From: Salinicola tamaricis
Lineage (GTDB): Bacteria; Pseudomonadota; Gammaproteobacteria; Pseudomonadales; Halomonadaceae
NCBI RefSeq assembly: GCF_003006155.1
Contig: NZ_CP023559.1
Coordinates: forward strand, 3,348,001 to 3,412,000
Length of the DNA: 64,000 nt
Direction of reading: 5' to 3'
The position numbers were made by a program, and so were the translations under genes. Shown in pieces: positions 17,336-27,020 of the stretch (positions within the stretch are counted from its first letter, which is position 1; each line of letters starts with the position of its first letter). Below the pieces are notes generated by a model that did not search any database, was not told where the DNA came from, and saw only the letters and a list, made by a program, of their open reading frames with translations.

Positions 17336-18326
17336 AGGTTCAACAATTCTTGTGACAGGCGGTACGGGCTCGTTTGGCCATAAATTTGTCCCTATGGTGC
17401 TCGAAAAATATAACCCCCATAAGGTTATTATTTATTCTCGTGACGAGATGAAGCAGTGGGAGATGGCAAAGCTTTTCAAAGACGATAGTCGTGTGCGTTT
17501 CTTTATCGGTGATGTCAGGGACCGCGAGCGGATCTATCGGGCGCTGGATGGTGTGGACTATGTTGTCCATGCGGCCGCTACGAAGATCGTGCCCACGGCT
17601 GAATACAACCCATTCGAGTGCGTCAAAACCAATGTCATGGGCGCCATGAACCTCATTGATGCCTGCATCGATAAGGGCGTCAAGAAGGTGGTTGCGCTCT
17701 CAACCGACAAGGCGAGCAGCCCGGTAAACCTCTACGGCGCAACCAAGCTGACCTCGGACAAGTTGTTTGTCGCAGGCAACTCTTATGCCGGTGGGCACGA
17801 TACTAGTTTCTCCGTAGTCCGCTACGGTAACGTCATGGGCTCCCGCGGTTCGGTTATCCCATTCTTCATGTCTGTCAAAGATAAAGGCATTTTGCCGATT
17901 ACTGATCCGCGTATGACTCGCTTCATGATCTCATTGGAAGAGGGCGTCGAGCTGGTCTGGCACGCTTTTGAGGATATGGAGGGTGGTGAGATCTACGTCA
18001 AGAAGATCCCGTCGATGAAGGTGACCGATCTAGCGCGTGTCGTCGCACCTGATGCCAAGCAAGAAGTGGTTGGTATTCGGCCGGGCGAGAAACTGCACGA
18101 GCAGATGATCGGTGAAGAGGATGCTATCTACACCTACGAGTATCCTGAGCATTATAAGATTCTGCCTGCTATCAACAATTGGGACAAAGACGTCAACCGC
18201 ATCAAGGATGGTGTCAAGGTCAAGGATGACTTCAACTACTCCAGCGACAATAACGCCGAGTGGATGACAGATGCGCAGTTGCAGGCGTGGATTGACCGTA
18301 ACTGGGAAAAGATTGGAGCCATCTAA
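17328..18326 (+). CDS. pseB: UDP-N-acetylglucosamine 4,6-dehydratase (inverting)
   Basis: First enzyme of CMP-pseudaminic acid synthesis. It converts UDP-GlcNAc to the 4-keto-6-deoxy-L-arabino sugar. The 332-aa SDR protein has VTGGTGSFGHKF for NADP binding, the STDKA motif replacing the usual SDR serine site, and Y-x3-K in NLYGATK. The sequence MTRFMISLEEGVELV and IRPGEKLHEQMI are typical of PseB/FlaA1. The ATG at 17328 lies inside the end of the upstream transferase gene, implying translational coupling. pseC starts on its stop codon. Composition is intermediate, richer in GC than the preceding gene. Confidence 0.95.
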   Translation: MFEGSTILVTGGTGSFGHKFVPMVLEKYNPHKVIIYSRDEMKQWEMAKLFKDDSRVRFFIGDVRDRERIYRALDGVDYVVHAAATKIVPTAEYNPFECVKTNVMGAMNLIDACIDKGVKKVVALSTDKASSPVNLYGATKLTSDKLFVAGNSYAGGHDTSFSVVRYGNVMGSRGSVIPFFMSVKDKGILPITDPRMTRFMISLEEGVELVWHAFEDMEGGEIYVKKIPSMKVTDLARVVAPDAKQEVVGIRPGEKLHEQMIGEEDAIYTYEYPEHYKILPAINNWDKDVNRIKDGVKVKDDFNYSSDNNAEWMTDAQLQAWIDRNWEKIGAI

Positions 18327-19483
18327 TGATTCCTTACGGTCGGCAGGAGATCGATCAAACAGATATCGATTCTGTGCTCTCCGTGCTGCAGTCGGACTTT
18401 TTGACGCAGGGGCCACAGGTGCCCCTGTTCGAAAAAAATCTGGCTGAGCATGTGGGAGCTCGACATGCATTGGCGGTCAACAGCGCTACGTCAGCGCTGC
18501 ATATCGCCTGCCTAGCGCTGGGCTTGGGGGAGGGGGATTGGCTCTGGACCAGCCCGGTGACCTTCGTGGCCTCTGCCAATTGCGGCCGTTACTGCGGTGC
18601 ACGTGTCGATTTCGTCGATATCGACCCTAGAACCTACAACCTTTGCCCCAAGGCGCTGGAGGCCAAACTGCTAGAGGCAGAGCGCCAGGGGCGCTTGCCC
18701 AAGGTGCTGGTCGCCGTGCATCTGTGCGGCCAGCCCTGCGAGATGCAGACGATCCATGCGCTGAGTAAGCGCTTTGGCTTTCGGATCATCGAAGATGCTT
18801 CGCATGCGGTGGGTGGCAAATATCAGGAGGAGTTCATCGGCAGCGGTCGCTACAGCGATATCACCGTGTTCAGCTTTCATCCCGTCAAGATCATTACCAC
18901 CGCGGAAGGTGGTATGGCGCTGACCAACGACGATACTCTCGCCGAAAAAATGTCGCTGCTGCGCAGCCACGGCATCACGCGTGATCCAGCTGTCATGACC
19001 CATGAAGCCGACGGGCCCTGGTACTATCAGCAGATCGCGCTGGGCTTCAACTACCGTATGACCGAGCTGCAGGCCGCGCTGGGTGTCTCCCAGGTCGAGC
19101 GGCTTGATCACTATGTGGCTGAGCGGCACCGCCTGGCGGCGCGCTACGACGCTGCGCTGGCCGAGTTGCCGGTGGTGACACCCTGGCAGCATCCGGATAG
19201 CTACTCCGGGCGCCATCTTTATGTCATCCGGCTCGAGCTGGAGCGAATCTCGGCCTCTCATCGCGAGGTGTTCGAAGCACTGCGCTCACGTGGTATCGGT
19301 GTCAATCTGCACTACATACCGGTGCACACTCAGCCCTATTACCGAGCGCTCGGGTTTAGTGACGGAGCCTTCCCTCAGGCAGAGCGCTACTACGCCGAGG
19401 CGATCAGTCTGCCTCTGTTCCCAAGCCTGAGTGAGTCTCAGCAGGACGAGGTGATTCGCGTGCTATCCGAGGTGCTGGTGTGA
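18326..19483 (+). CDS. pseC: UDP-4-amino-4,6-dideoxy-N-acetyl-beta-L-altrosamine transaminase
   Basis: Second step of the pseudaminic acid pathway: PLP-dependent transfer of an amino group from glutamate to C4. The 385-aa DegT/DnrJ/EryC1 family protein opens with IPYGRQEIDQTDIDSV. It has AVNSATSALHIACLALGLG, the PLP aspartate region RIIEDASHAVGG, and the Schiff-base lysine in SFHPVKIITTAEGG. Its ATG shares bases with the pseB stop (TAATG). The frame is intact and GC-rich. Confidence 0.95.
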   Translation: MIPYGRQEIDQTDIDSVLSVLQSDFLTQGPQVPLFEKNLAEHVGARHALAVNSATSALHIACLALGLGEGDWLWTSPVTFVASANCGRYCGARVDFVDIDPRTYNLCPKALEAKLLEAERQGRLPKVLVAVHLCGQPCEMQTIHALSKRFGFRIIEDASHAVGGKYQEEFIGSGRYSDITVFSFHPVKIITTAEGGMALTNDDTLAEKMSLLRSHGITRDPAVMTHEADGPWYYQQIALGFNYRMTELQAALGVSQVERLDHYVAERHRLAARYDAALAELPVVTPWQHPDSYSGRHLYVIRLELERISASHREVFEALRSRGIGVNLHYIPVHTQPYYRALGFSDGAFPQAERYYAEAISLPLFPSLSESQQDEVIRVLSEVLV

Positions 19484-20180
19484 TGCGGCTGGCAGTGATC
19501 CCCGCGCGGGGTGCAAGCGGATTCCGCGCAAGAATAAAAGCCTTCTGCGGTAAACCGATGATCGCCTGGTCCATCCAGGCGGCGCTGGCGAGCCGCTGTT
19601 TCGATCGCGTTATCGTCTCGACCGACGATGACGAGATCGCCGCAGTGGCCAGGGAATGGGGGGCGGAGACACCCTTCACGCGCCCGGCGGCGCTATCGGA
19701 TGATCATACCGGTACGTTACCGGTCATCGCCCACGCCATTACGGAGATTCAACAGGCGGGAGTCTCTCTCGAGGCGGTCTGCTGCCTCTACGCCACGGCC
19801 CCCTTTGCTTCTGCCGACGACCTGATCTCGGGGCTCGATCGCCTCGAGGGAGGGACGTCGACTATGCCTTTTCGGTGACTAGCTACGCCTTCCCGATTCA
19901 GCGGGCGCTACGCATGACGCCCGAAGGGCGGGTGGCCATGTTCGAGCCGGAACGCTTCAACACCCGTTCCCAGGATCTGGAAGAGGCGTGGCACGACGCC
20001 GGTCAGTTCTACTGGGGCCGCCCGGAGGCCTGGCTGGCAGGCCGGCCGCTGTTCTCGGCGCGTGCGGTGCCGGTCAAGCTGCCTCGTCATCGGGTGCAGG
20101 ATATTGATACGCCGGAAGATTGGCAGCGCGCCGAATGGTTGTTCAAGGCTTGGAAGGCTGCATCGGGAGAGAATGTCTGA
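19480..20180 (+). pseudogene. pseF: Pseudaminic acid cytidylyltransferase, frame disrupted
   Basis: Last pathway step, CTP plus Pse to CMP-Pse. The central part is clear (GKPMIAWSIQAAL, VIVSTDDDEIAAVA, SDDHTGTLPVIAHAI). Two defects are visible. The N terminus reads IPARGASGFRARIKAF where the family has ARGGSKRIPRKNIK. A loss of four bases near 19511 and two more near 19533 together keep the frame but erase the CTP-binding motif. Near 19862 one G is missing (GGAGGGACG), and the frame stops at 19878. The remainder (VTSYAFPIQRALRM to QDIDTPEDWQRAEWLF) continues to 20180. Overlaps of 4 bases with pseC and 3 with pseG show one operon. Confidence 0.88.
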
Positions 20181-21289
20181 TGGCGTGTGTGGCTTTTCGC
20201 GTCGATGCCTCGGTGGAGATTGGTACCGGGCACGTCATGCGTTGCCTGACGCTGGCGACGGCGCTGCGTGAGCATCACGCGGTGCGATGCTATTTCTTGT
20301 GTCGCGAACTTCCCGGGCATTTGATCGCACGCATCGAAGCCGAGGGGTTCGAGGTCTTGCGGCTAGCGGCACCCTCGGCAGCAGAGACATCGCACTCGGG
20401 TCAGGATGCAGACGAGACCGCCCATGCGGCCTGGTTGGGCGTCGACTGGTCGCAGGATGCCCGCGAGAGCGCGGACCTGCTCGCGCCACTCGAGCCCGAT
20501 TGGCTGGTGTTGGATCATTATGCCCTGGATGCGCGCTGGGAGGCGGCCGTGCTTCCATCGGGCGTGCGGCTGCTGGTCATCGATGATCTCGCAGACCGTG
20601 AGCACATCGCCGATCTGCTGTTGGATCAGAACCTAGGCAGGTTGGCAGAGGATTACGCGGACCTGGTGCCGGCAAGCTGCCGGCTGATGATTGGCCCGGA
20701 TTACGCGCTGCTGCGCCCGGAGTTTGCCGAGTGGCGTCGGCCGAGTCTGGAAAGGCGCGATAGCCAGCCAGGGCTGTCTCAGTTGCTGATTAGCTTGGGT
20801 GGGGTAGATAAAGACAATGTCACTGCTGAGGTACTGGGGGTTTTGCGCGATGCCGAGCTGCCAGGAGCGTGCCGGATCACGGTAGTGATGGGGGCCACCG
20901 CGCCATGGATCGAGGCGGTGAAGCGTGTAGCGGAAACCCTCGAACAGCCCACCGAGGTCGTTACCAACGTCAGTGATATGGCGCGACGTATGGCTGAGGC
21001 GGATCTGGCGATCGGCGCGGCGGGCAGTACCTCATGGGAGCGTTGCTGTCTGGGCCTGCCGACCCTGATGCTGGTATTGGCCGAAAATCAGCGCGATATC
21101 GCTGCCAATCTCGAATTTCGGGGAGCGTCCATGACTCTTGATCGGGAGGCACTGAAAGATAATATGATCGATGCAATTTCCGAAATTAAAAATATCCAGC
21201 GTCTTTCTAGCCTTAGTGTCTGCGCTCGTGAGCTGACAGGCGGGCTCGGGGCATCTCGAATAGCTCGCGAGTTGACTCAAGCAAGTTGA
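20180..21289 (+). CDS. pseG: UDP-2,4-diacetamido-2,4,6-trideoxy-beta-L-altropyranose hydrolase
   Basis: PseG removes UDP from the diacetamido sugar so that PseI can condense it with phosphoenolpyruvate. The 369-aa GT-B-like protein begins FRVDASVEIGTGHVMRCLTL, where the family has its catalytic histidine (G-x-G-H). It continues with WLVLDHYALDARWE, LLVIDDLADR, DLLLDQN, LISLGGVDKDN and GAAGSTSWERCCLGLPTL (UDP-binding end). The ATG at 20180 overlaps the pseF stop; longer upstream extensions of the frame lie inside pseF. Frame intact. Confidence 0.94.
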   Translation: MACVAFRVDASVEIGTGHVMRCLTLATALREHHAVRCYFLCRELPGHLIARIEAEGFEVLRLAAPSAAETSHSGQDADETAHAAWLGVDWSQDARESADLLAPLEPDWLVLDHYALDARWEAAVLPSGVRLLVIDDLADREHIADLLLDQNLGRLAEDYADLVPASCRLMIGPDYALLRPEFAEWRRPSLERRDSQPGLSQLLISLGGVDKDNVTAEVLGVLRDAELPGACRITVVMGATAPWIEAVKRVAETLEQPTEVVTNVSDMARRMAEADLAIGAAGSTSWERCCLGLPTLMLVLAENQRDIAANLEFRGASMTLDREALKDNMIDAISEIKNIQRLSSLSVCARELTGGLGASRIARELTQAS

Positions 21290-21298
21290 GGAACATCA

Positions 21299-21809
21299 AT
21301 GCTTACAAAGATCCGACCTATCCGGCGTGAGGATCTTTCTTCCGTCCTATCTTGGCGTAATCATCCAGATGTGCGTCAGTACATGTATACGCAGCAGGAA
21401 ATCGCCTGGGAAGAGCATCTCGCTTGGTTCGAAAGCGTTTGTGCTAGAGATAATTCGTATGTGATGATTTTTGAGAATGATGGCATTCCTTCTGGCGTGC
21501 TCAATATTAATATTGTTTCTAAAAGTGATAAAAGGGCCGAGTGGGGGTTCTACCTTTCTCCTATGGCTGCTAAGGGCAGTGGTTCCCTTCTGGGGAGTCA
21601 AGCATGTGAGTTTGTTTGAGTCTTTAGGTTTACATAAGCTCTGCGGAGAGGTGCTGGCATATAATCACCGGTCGATAAAATTTCACGAGCGGTTGGGCTT
21701 CAAGCAAGAAGCAATATTGCGTGAGCATCACTGCGATGGAAGTCGTTACCATGATGTCATTGGCTTCGGTCTACTGGCTGCTGAATGGAAGGTGCAGAGG
21801 AGAACTTAA
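21299..21809 (+). pseudogene. pseH: UDP-4-amino-4,6-dideoxy-beta-L-AltNAc N-acetyltransferase, one frameshift
   Basis: PseH is a GNAT-fold acetyltransferase for the amino group added by PseC. The first frame (IRPIRREDLSSVLSWRNHPD, EWGFYLSP, then KGSGSLLGSQACEF) stops at 21619. The continuation SLGLHKLCGEVLAYNHRSIK and FHERLGFKQEAILREHHCDG lies in another frame to 21809. The junction is gagtttgtttgag near 21608-21616 (two bases lost or one gained). Corrected length is about 169 aa, normal for PseH. Base composition falls from here on. Confidence 0.87.
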
Positions 21810-21812
21810 GTA

Positions 21813-22863
21813 ATGCAGACTCCCTTTATTGAAATAGCAGGTCGGCGCATCAGTGTGGATGATCCGCCCTATATTATTGCTGAGTTGTCAGCCAACCATA
21901 ATGGCAACATAGAGAATGCATTTCGTATCCTCGACGAAGCCAAAAAAGCAGGCGCTGACGCTGTCAAGCTCCAAACTTATCGCCCGGACACCATACTCTC
22001 GATAGTGATAATGAAGAGTTTATCATCAAGGGTGGCTTATGGGACGGACGCAAGCTATATGAGCTTTATGAAGAAGCTCATATGCCATGGGATTGGCACA
22101 AGCCTCTGTTCGAGCGCGCGCGGGAGCTAGGCATCACAATTTTTAGCTCTCCTTTCGATGCCACTGCGGTCGATTTATTAGAAGAGCTTGGAGCCCCGGC
22201 ATACAAGATCGCCTCGTTCGAAGCTATCGATATTCCACTGATCGAGTATGTGGCGAGCAAAGGCAAGCCGATGATTATCTCCACCGGCATGGCTGATGCG
22301 GAGGAAATTCAGGAGGCGATAGAGGCTGCTCAAGGAGCCGGTTGCATACAACTGGCCATACTGCATTGTGTCAGCGGTTATCCGGCGCCTGCAGAGGACT
22401 ATAATCTTCGCACTATATCGACATGATTGAGCGCTTTGGTGTGGTTACCGGGATCTCAGATCACACGATCGATAACACCACAGCGGTAACCAGTATTGCA
22501 CTAGGTGCGAGTATTGTTGAGAAGCATGTCACATTGGACCGTAATGGTGGTGGGCCAGACGATAGCTTTTCTCTGGAACCTACCGAGCTAAAGGCGCTTT
22601 GTCGCGATACAAAAACCGCTTGGAAAGCGATGGGTAGAGTCGACTATGGTCGCAAATCGAGCGAGCAGGGCAATGTTCAGTTTCGGCGATCTCTGTATTT
22701 TGTTAAAGCATTGAAGTCCGGCGATCTTATTACCGAGGATGCAGTTCGTAGCGTAAGGCCTGGTTATGGAATGGCACCAAAGCATCTTAAGTCTATTTTG
22801 GGGAAAAGGGTTAGAGATGATGTTGCTGCCAATTCACCAGTAGTCGATTCCTTGATTGATTGA
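21813..22863 (+). pseudogene. pseI: Pseudaminic acid synthase, two single-base deletions
   Basis: NeuB-family enzyme joining 6-deoxy-AltdiNAc and PEP. Segments: IAELSANHNGNIENAFRILD and [15 protein letters not shown]; then [39 protein letters not shown] and [11 protein letters not shown]; then ISDHTIDNTTAVTSIALGA, VEKHVTLDR and the SAF-like C terminus. The frame breaks near 22000 (ATACTCTC for an expected ATAACTCTC) and near 22413 (TCGAC for TCGGAC). With both bases restored the product is about 350 aa, the normal length. It starts 4 bases after pseH and is the last gene of the pse operon. Confidence 0.9.
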
Positions 22864-23050
22864 TCGTGGCCGGGGCGATGGAGGTTGCTCCGGCTATAAC
22901 GTCTTTAAGTTGTGTTTGTGATCTTCGGATTTCCCAATCCTGCTTTCTTTTGGATATGTCTGTGATGTAGGTTTGCTGTTGATGGCTTAGGTGCTGGATA
23001 TGTCGTTGCAATAAAGATGATTATTGTCAAATAAGGTTAAAGGTTTCGTG

Positions 23051-24021
23051 ATGTCCACTCGTGTTTCGTTCGGTGATGGTGAGCCGATGACAGCTCGTTC
23101 TCTTGAACTCGCTAAAGGTGTTTTTGAGGACCAGTCACGTGCACTGAGCCATATCGGGCACTCTCTCAGCGATGGGTTTCTGGATGCCGTAGAGCTAATT
23201 TATACCTGCACCGGCAAGGTGATAATTTCCGGTATGGGAAAGTCGGGAATCATTGGTCGCAAGATCGCTGCAACGCTGGCTTCTACTGGCAGCCCTAGCT
23301 TCTTTGTTCATCCTGGCGAGGCGTATCATGGCGACCTGGGAATGATCGGCGGTGACGACTTGGTCATTCTGATCTCCTACAGTGGCGAAACTGATGAAGT
23401 AATCAAACTATTGCCCTATCTGCGTCATATTCAGGCGCGCAGCGTAGCGATTACTGGCAACCCGGCATCCACATTGGCTACCAGTGCGGATGTGCATCTG
23501 GATGTTTCCGTCGAACGAGAAGCTTGCCCGAACAACTTGGCGCCTACCACATCGACCACGGCCACCTTGGTTATGGGGGATGCGCTGGCCGTGGCATTGA
23601 TGAGCCGCCGCGCGTTCATGCCGGTCGATTTTGCGCGCTTCCACCCAGGTGGGTCACTCGGACGCAAGCTATTGACTAAGGCCAGTGACGTGATGCACCA
23701 GGTGCCGTCTCTAGCGCGAACGTCACCGTTCGCTGAGGTGGTGCATGAGATCAGCGAAGGCGAGCAGGAATTACCTGCGTTATAGATTGCCGGGAAACTG
23801 ATCGGCGTAGTCACGGATGGTGATCTGCGGCGTGCCATTGAAAAGAGGGGCAAACCGAGGATCTGACCGCCAATGACATCATGGGCACCATGCCTGTGGC
23901 CGTTTCCGCCGATGCTAACCTCTTCGACTGCGAACATCTGATGCGTGGGCGTAAGTTGACCTCTTTGATCGTGGCCGAAGAAGGTTATCCCATTGGTGTG
24001 GTAAAGAGCTTTGACGCTTAA
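23051..24021 (+). pseudogene. kpsF: Arabinose-5-phosphate isomerase (KpsF/KdsD type), nonsense codon and frameshift
   Basis: This enzyme converts ribulose-5-P to arabinose-5-P, the first committed step to CMP-Kdo. The SIS domain is complete: GKVIISGMGKSGIIGRKIAA, STGSPSFFVHPGEAYHGDLG, ISYSGETDEV, NLAPTTSTTATLVMGDALAV and FARFHPGGSLGRKLL. An in-frame TAG at 23783-23785 interrupts the start of the CBS pair. The frame then resumes IAGKLIGVVTDGDLRRAIEK and is lost again near 23862 (one C missing in aaaccgagg). It continues as ANDIMGTMPVAVSADANLFD to a stop at 24021. ATG 23051 fits the family start. The gene ties the cluster to a Kdo-containing glycan. Confidence 0.88.
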
Positions 24022-24369
24022 TTTCTCCTAGCCATCGTGTGGCTTTTACCAATTTTCTATAACTATTGGCTTGTGGTGAGCTATATTTTAGAAGCTTATA
24101 ATTGATGGTTGGAGATGTTGGGGCCTTAATTTCCTTGCGTTCTAAGCTGCCATTACCGAATGTGTCTGAAGGCTACAATGCCTATAGGTTGCTATGATTT
24201 TTCTTGACGGTATTGCCAAATTCAAAGTTCTGCCATGTCTTTCATTCAGATAGCTTTCAAAGCTTTGTAAATAGCGTCAGTTATTCCTAGATGATGAGTG
24301 CGGCTAAGAAAATAGCATCCGATGAACCTTGGGATACGTCGAGCCGCTACTTCCGCCGTCTCAGTCTAA
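24022..24369. other. AT-rich intergenic region between kpsF and the IS
   Basis: About 350 bases without a recognisable gene, promoter or hairpin. Confidence 0.5.
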
Positions 24370-25543
24370 GAGGGTTTTTACAAAAACAATAGTTGCTTGA
24401 GAACGTGGAAGCTTACGACTCAAGGTGAGCTCCCTTGTCGAAAGGGGGGCGCCTCAGGAAATTTGGCGAAGTGAAAAAAGATCCTCTCCGCCAGTTGGTT
24501 GCGTAAAATTCGCTATCCACACTGAGCGAACTGACGGAGGCTTTTTGCCAGCAAACGGGCCTCTTCTTCCATCACATGACCGTCCGCAGGCGCCTAGAGG
24601 AGATGGGTTTTCAGCGTCAGCGGGCAACACCTCCTTCGCGCCAAAGCGAGCCAGAGCGGCGTTATGGCTACCAACCTGACCATCGTCGCCAACCCCCGGA
24701 ACAGCGCTACCCTAGCTCGCTGACCGATGAGGAATGGTGCATCGTGGCAGTAAGCCCTGCGCGGTACGCCGCCTCGCTACTCTCGGCGTCTGTTGGTCGA
24801 TACGTGCCGTTATATGTCCGCAGTGGCTATTCGTGGCGCATGGCTGCCTCGGGATTTCCCGCGCTGATAGAACGTTTATCGGTTATTCCGTCGCTGTAGC
24901 CAACAGAGCAAATTCGAACAGATGCATGACCGATTACGCGCAATGGCGGGCACGTGAAGGGTGTGACCCGATGACCAGCGCTGTTGTTCTGGATGCTCAA
25001 TTGACGCGAAGTTCACCGCAGGGTGGGCCAAGTGGCTACGATGCGGGGAAGAAGATCAAGGGTCGCAAGCGCCATGTGTTGGTCGATATTCTGGGACTGG
25101 TGCTCGCTGTGAACGTGACTGTCGCTAGTGGTCAGGACCGTGAATGGGCTCACCCGGTCATGGCCAACGGACTGGACAAGTACGCCGGATTATACACGGT
25201 GTTCGTGGATGCCCGCTATGCCGGGAGCTTCGCCCAGATGATCCACCAACAGAATGGCGTGACGGTCAAAGTCGTGCGCTACCCTGCTAATGCCAACGTC
25301 GGCCGCTGGTGTCTCCCGGATCAGGACGACCTCTTTACGCGCCAGCCAGATGCCTAGGGCTTCCTGGTGCTGCCGAAGCGCTGGGTGGCTGAACGCACCC
25401 ATGCGTGGATCGAAAAGGCACGTCGGCTGGTGATGAACCATGACCGACGTGTTGAGATATCGGAGGCGTGGGTCTGGTTGGCAGCGGGGCGTCATTTGCT
25501 CAACTGATTGACCCTCGGAGCCTAATGATTTGTAAACATTCTC
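24370..25543 (+). mobile_element. IS5-like insertion sequence, degenerate
   Basis: A broken transposase gene is flanked by imperfect terminal inverted repeats. The left end is GAGGGTTTTTACAAA (24370-24384). The right end TTTGTAAACATTCTC (25529-25543) is its reverse complement at 12 of 15 positions. TAA-like bases lie outside both ends, but a target duplication is not certain. The element, about 1.17 kb, separates kpsF from the KpsC-family genes. Confidence 0.68.
24470..25507 (+). pseudogene. IS5-family (DDE) transposase remnant
   Basis: Translation in shifting frames gives an N-terminal helix-turn-helix region (LTEAFCQQTGLFFHHM, TVRRRLEEMGFQRQRA), then RYPSSLTDEEW, and then the IS5-type core. 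The core includes GGPSGYDAGKKIKGRKRHVL followed by VDILGLVLAVNV and TVFVDARYAGSFAQM. A stop at 25355-25357 precedes the conserved C-terminal VLPKRWVAERTHAWIEKARR and ends at 25507. A stop in the N-terminal region (near 24506) and frame changes between 24730 and 24960 show it is inactive. The exact IS name cannot be given. Confidence 0.75.
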
Positions 25544-25675
25544 TTAACAACACCATGATTTTTGAATGAAATTGAGTGCGGTTTCTTAAGGATTTTACCT
25601 TGCTTTCGATGCGCGGTTATTAGGTGTTGCAGAGAGTAAATCTAAGGCTGGTTGTTAGTAATTTGGATGATTAGA

Positions 25676-26828
25676 ATGAGTAGGTTGACCAAGCTGTTTA
25701 AGCATCCTGTTAAGTTTTTCAAGGATGCCGCAAAAAAGAAGAGAGAGTTGGCAAGGCTGGCGAAAATCAAAGCTCCTGTTTTTGCTTTCAGAATTCACCA
25801 CTGGAAACGCTCTACGATAGAAGCATGGCTGCCCGATAAAACTCTCATCTACGTGCCGTTCAAGACTAAAAGCGTTGACCTTAAGAAAAAGTGGTTGCCT
25901 CTCATCGAAAAAACTGCTGGGGCGGAAATTCTAGTTTGGGGGATGAACCTGCCTCCCGAGATCAGCCATACCACAAAGCCTATCCGGTTTGTTGAGGACG
26001 GTTTTATTAGGTCCATAGGGCTTGGTTCTAAGCATGTCCCCCCGCTTTCATTGAACTTTGACTATAAGACAGCATATTTTGATGCTCGCAAAGAATCTGA
26101 CTTGGAATACTTGCTCTCCACGTACGATTTTTCTAGCGATCCTAATCTTATTGAGCGGGCTCGCAAAAATATCGTAGACATCGTCTCTCACGGATTGAGT
26201 AAGTATAACAGCGCCAGACGGATTGATACGCGAAAGATATATCCTGCTAAAAAAGACCGGAAGAGAATTTTGGTTGTGGGGCAGGTAGAAGACGATGCAT
26301 CAATTATTTATGGTTGTGATGTTCGTTGGACTAATAATGATGTTGTAAAGCTTGCGGTCTTTGAAAACCCTGACGCCGAGGTTCATTATAAGCCACATCC
26401 TGATGTTTTTGCACGGTAAAAGAAAAGAAAGGCAATCTCTAACCTTGAGGAAGTGCAAGGGCTTTGTTACGTTATAACGGAGAATATAGCCCTTGCAATG
26501 TGCTTGAAACTATAGACCACGTCTATACGATCACTTCCCAGGTCGGCATTGAAGCGTTGATAAGAAAGATAAGAGTGACGACTATCGGTGCCCGTTCTAT
26601 GCCGGCTGGGGGCTTACTGACGATAGGCAGGAAAACACTCGACGTAAACGTAAGCTGACCATCGAGGAACTTTTTGCAGGCGCCTATATTCTCTATCCGG
26701 AGTATTTCGATCCCATCTATAAGAAGCCAGCAACAATCGAAAGCACAATTGCTGCTATCAGGCAGTTGCTGGAAAAAAGAATCGGAAATAGAGGTGGAGC
26801 GTTATGCCGGCGCTGTCTCGATAAATAG
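25676..26828 (+). pseudogene. KpsC-family single-module capsule transferase, frame broken after about 245 codons
   Basis: The intact part shows KpsC hallmarks: ILVWGMNLPPEI, IRFVEDGFIRSIGLGSKHVP, AYFDARKESDLEYLL, LSKYNSARR, ILVVGQVEDDASIIYG and VHYKPHPDVFAR. The frame stops at 26417-26419. Beyond it the rest of the module can be read in other frames: TIDHVYTITSQVGIEALI, then AGWGLT, and ELFAGAYILYPEYFDPIYKK to a stop near 26828. At least two or three indels are needed (near 26418 and 26585-26600). Only one GT module is present, unlike standard two-module KpsC (here on the minus strand at 47-49 kb). AT-rich. It may encode a Kdo-type transferase of the repeat unit. Confidence 0.78.
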
Positions 26829-27020
26829 AGAGAGTGATCAGTCTGCTGCTGGCTCAGGATGATTCAGCTCCATATAGAATTCCTGATTGGTACAAGCCAG
26901 GCATTGGTTCTGAGTTGAATCAGGCTGCAAAGATGGAAAGCCTGTCTACTTTTATATCCCTTGGGGATGTGACGGTCTGATTCGATCATTGGTAGTATCC
27001 GGTGTCATGAGTACGAAGTC

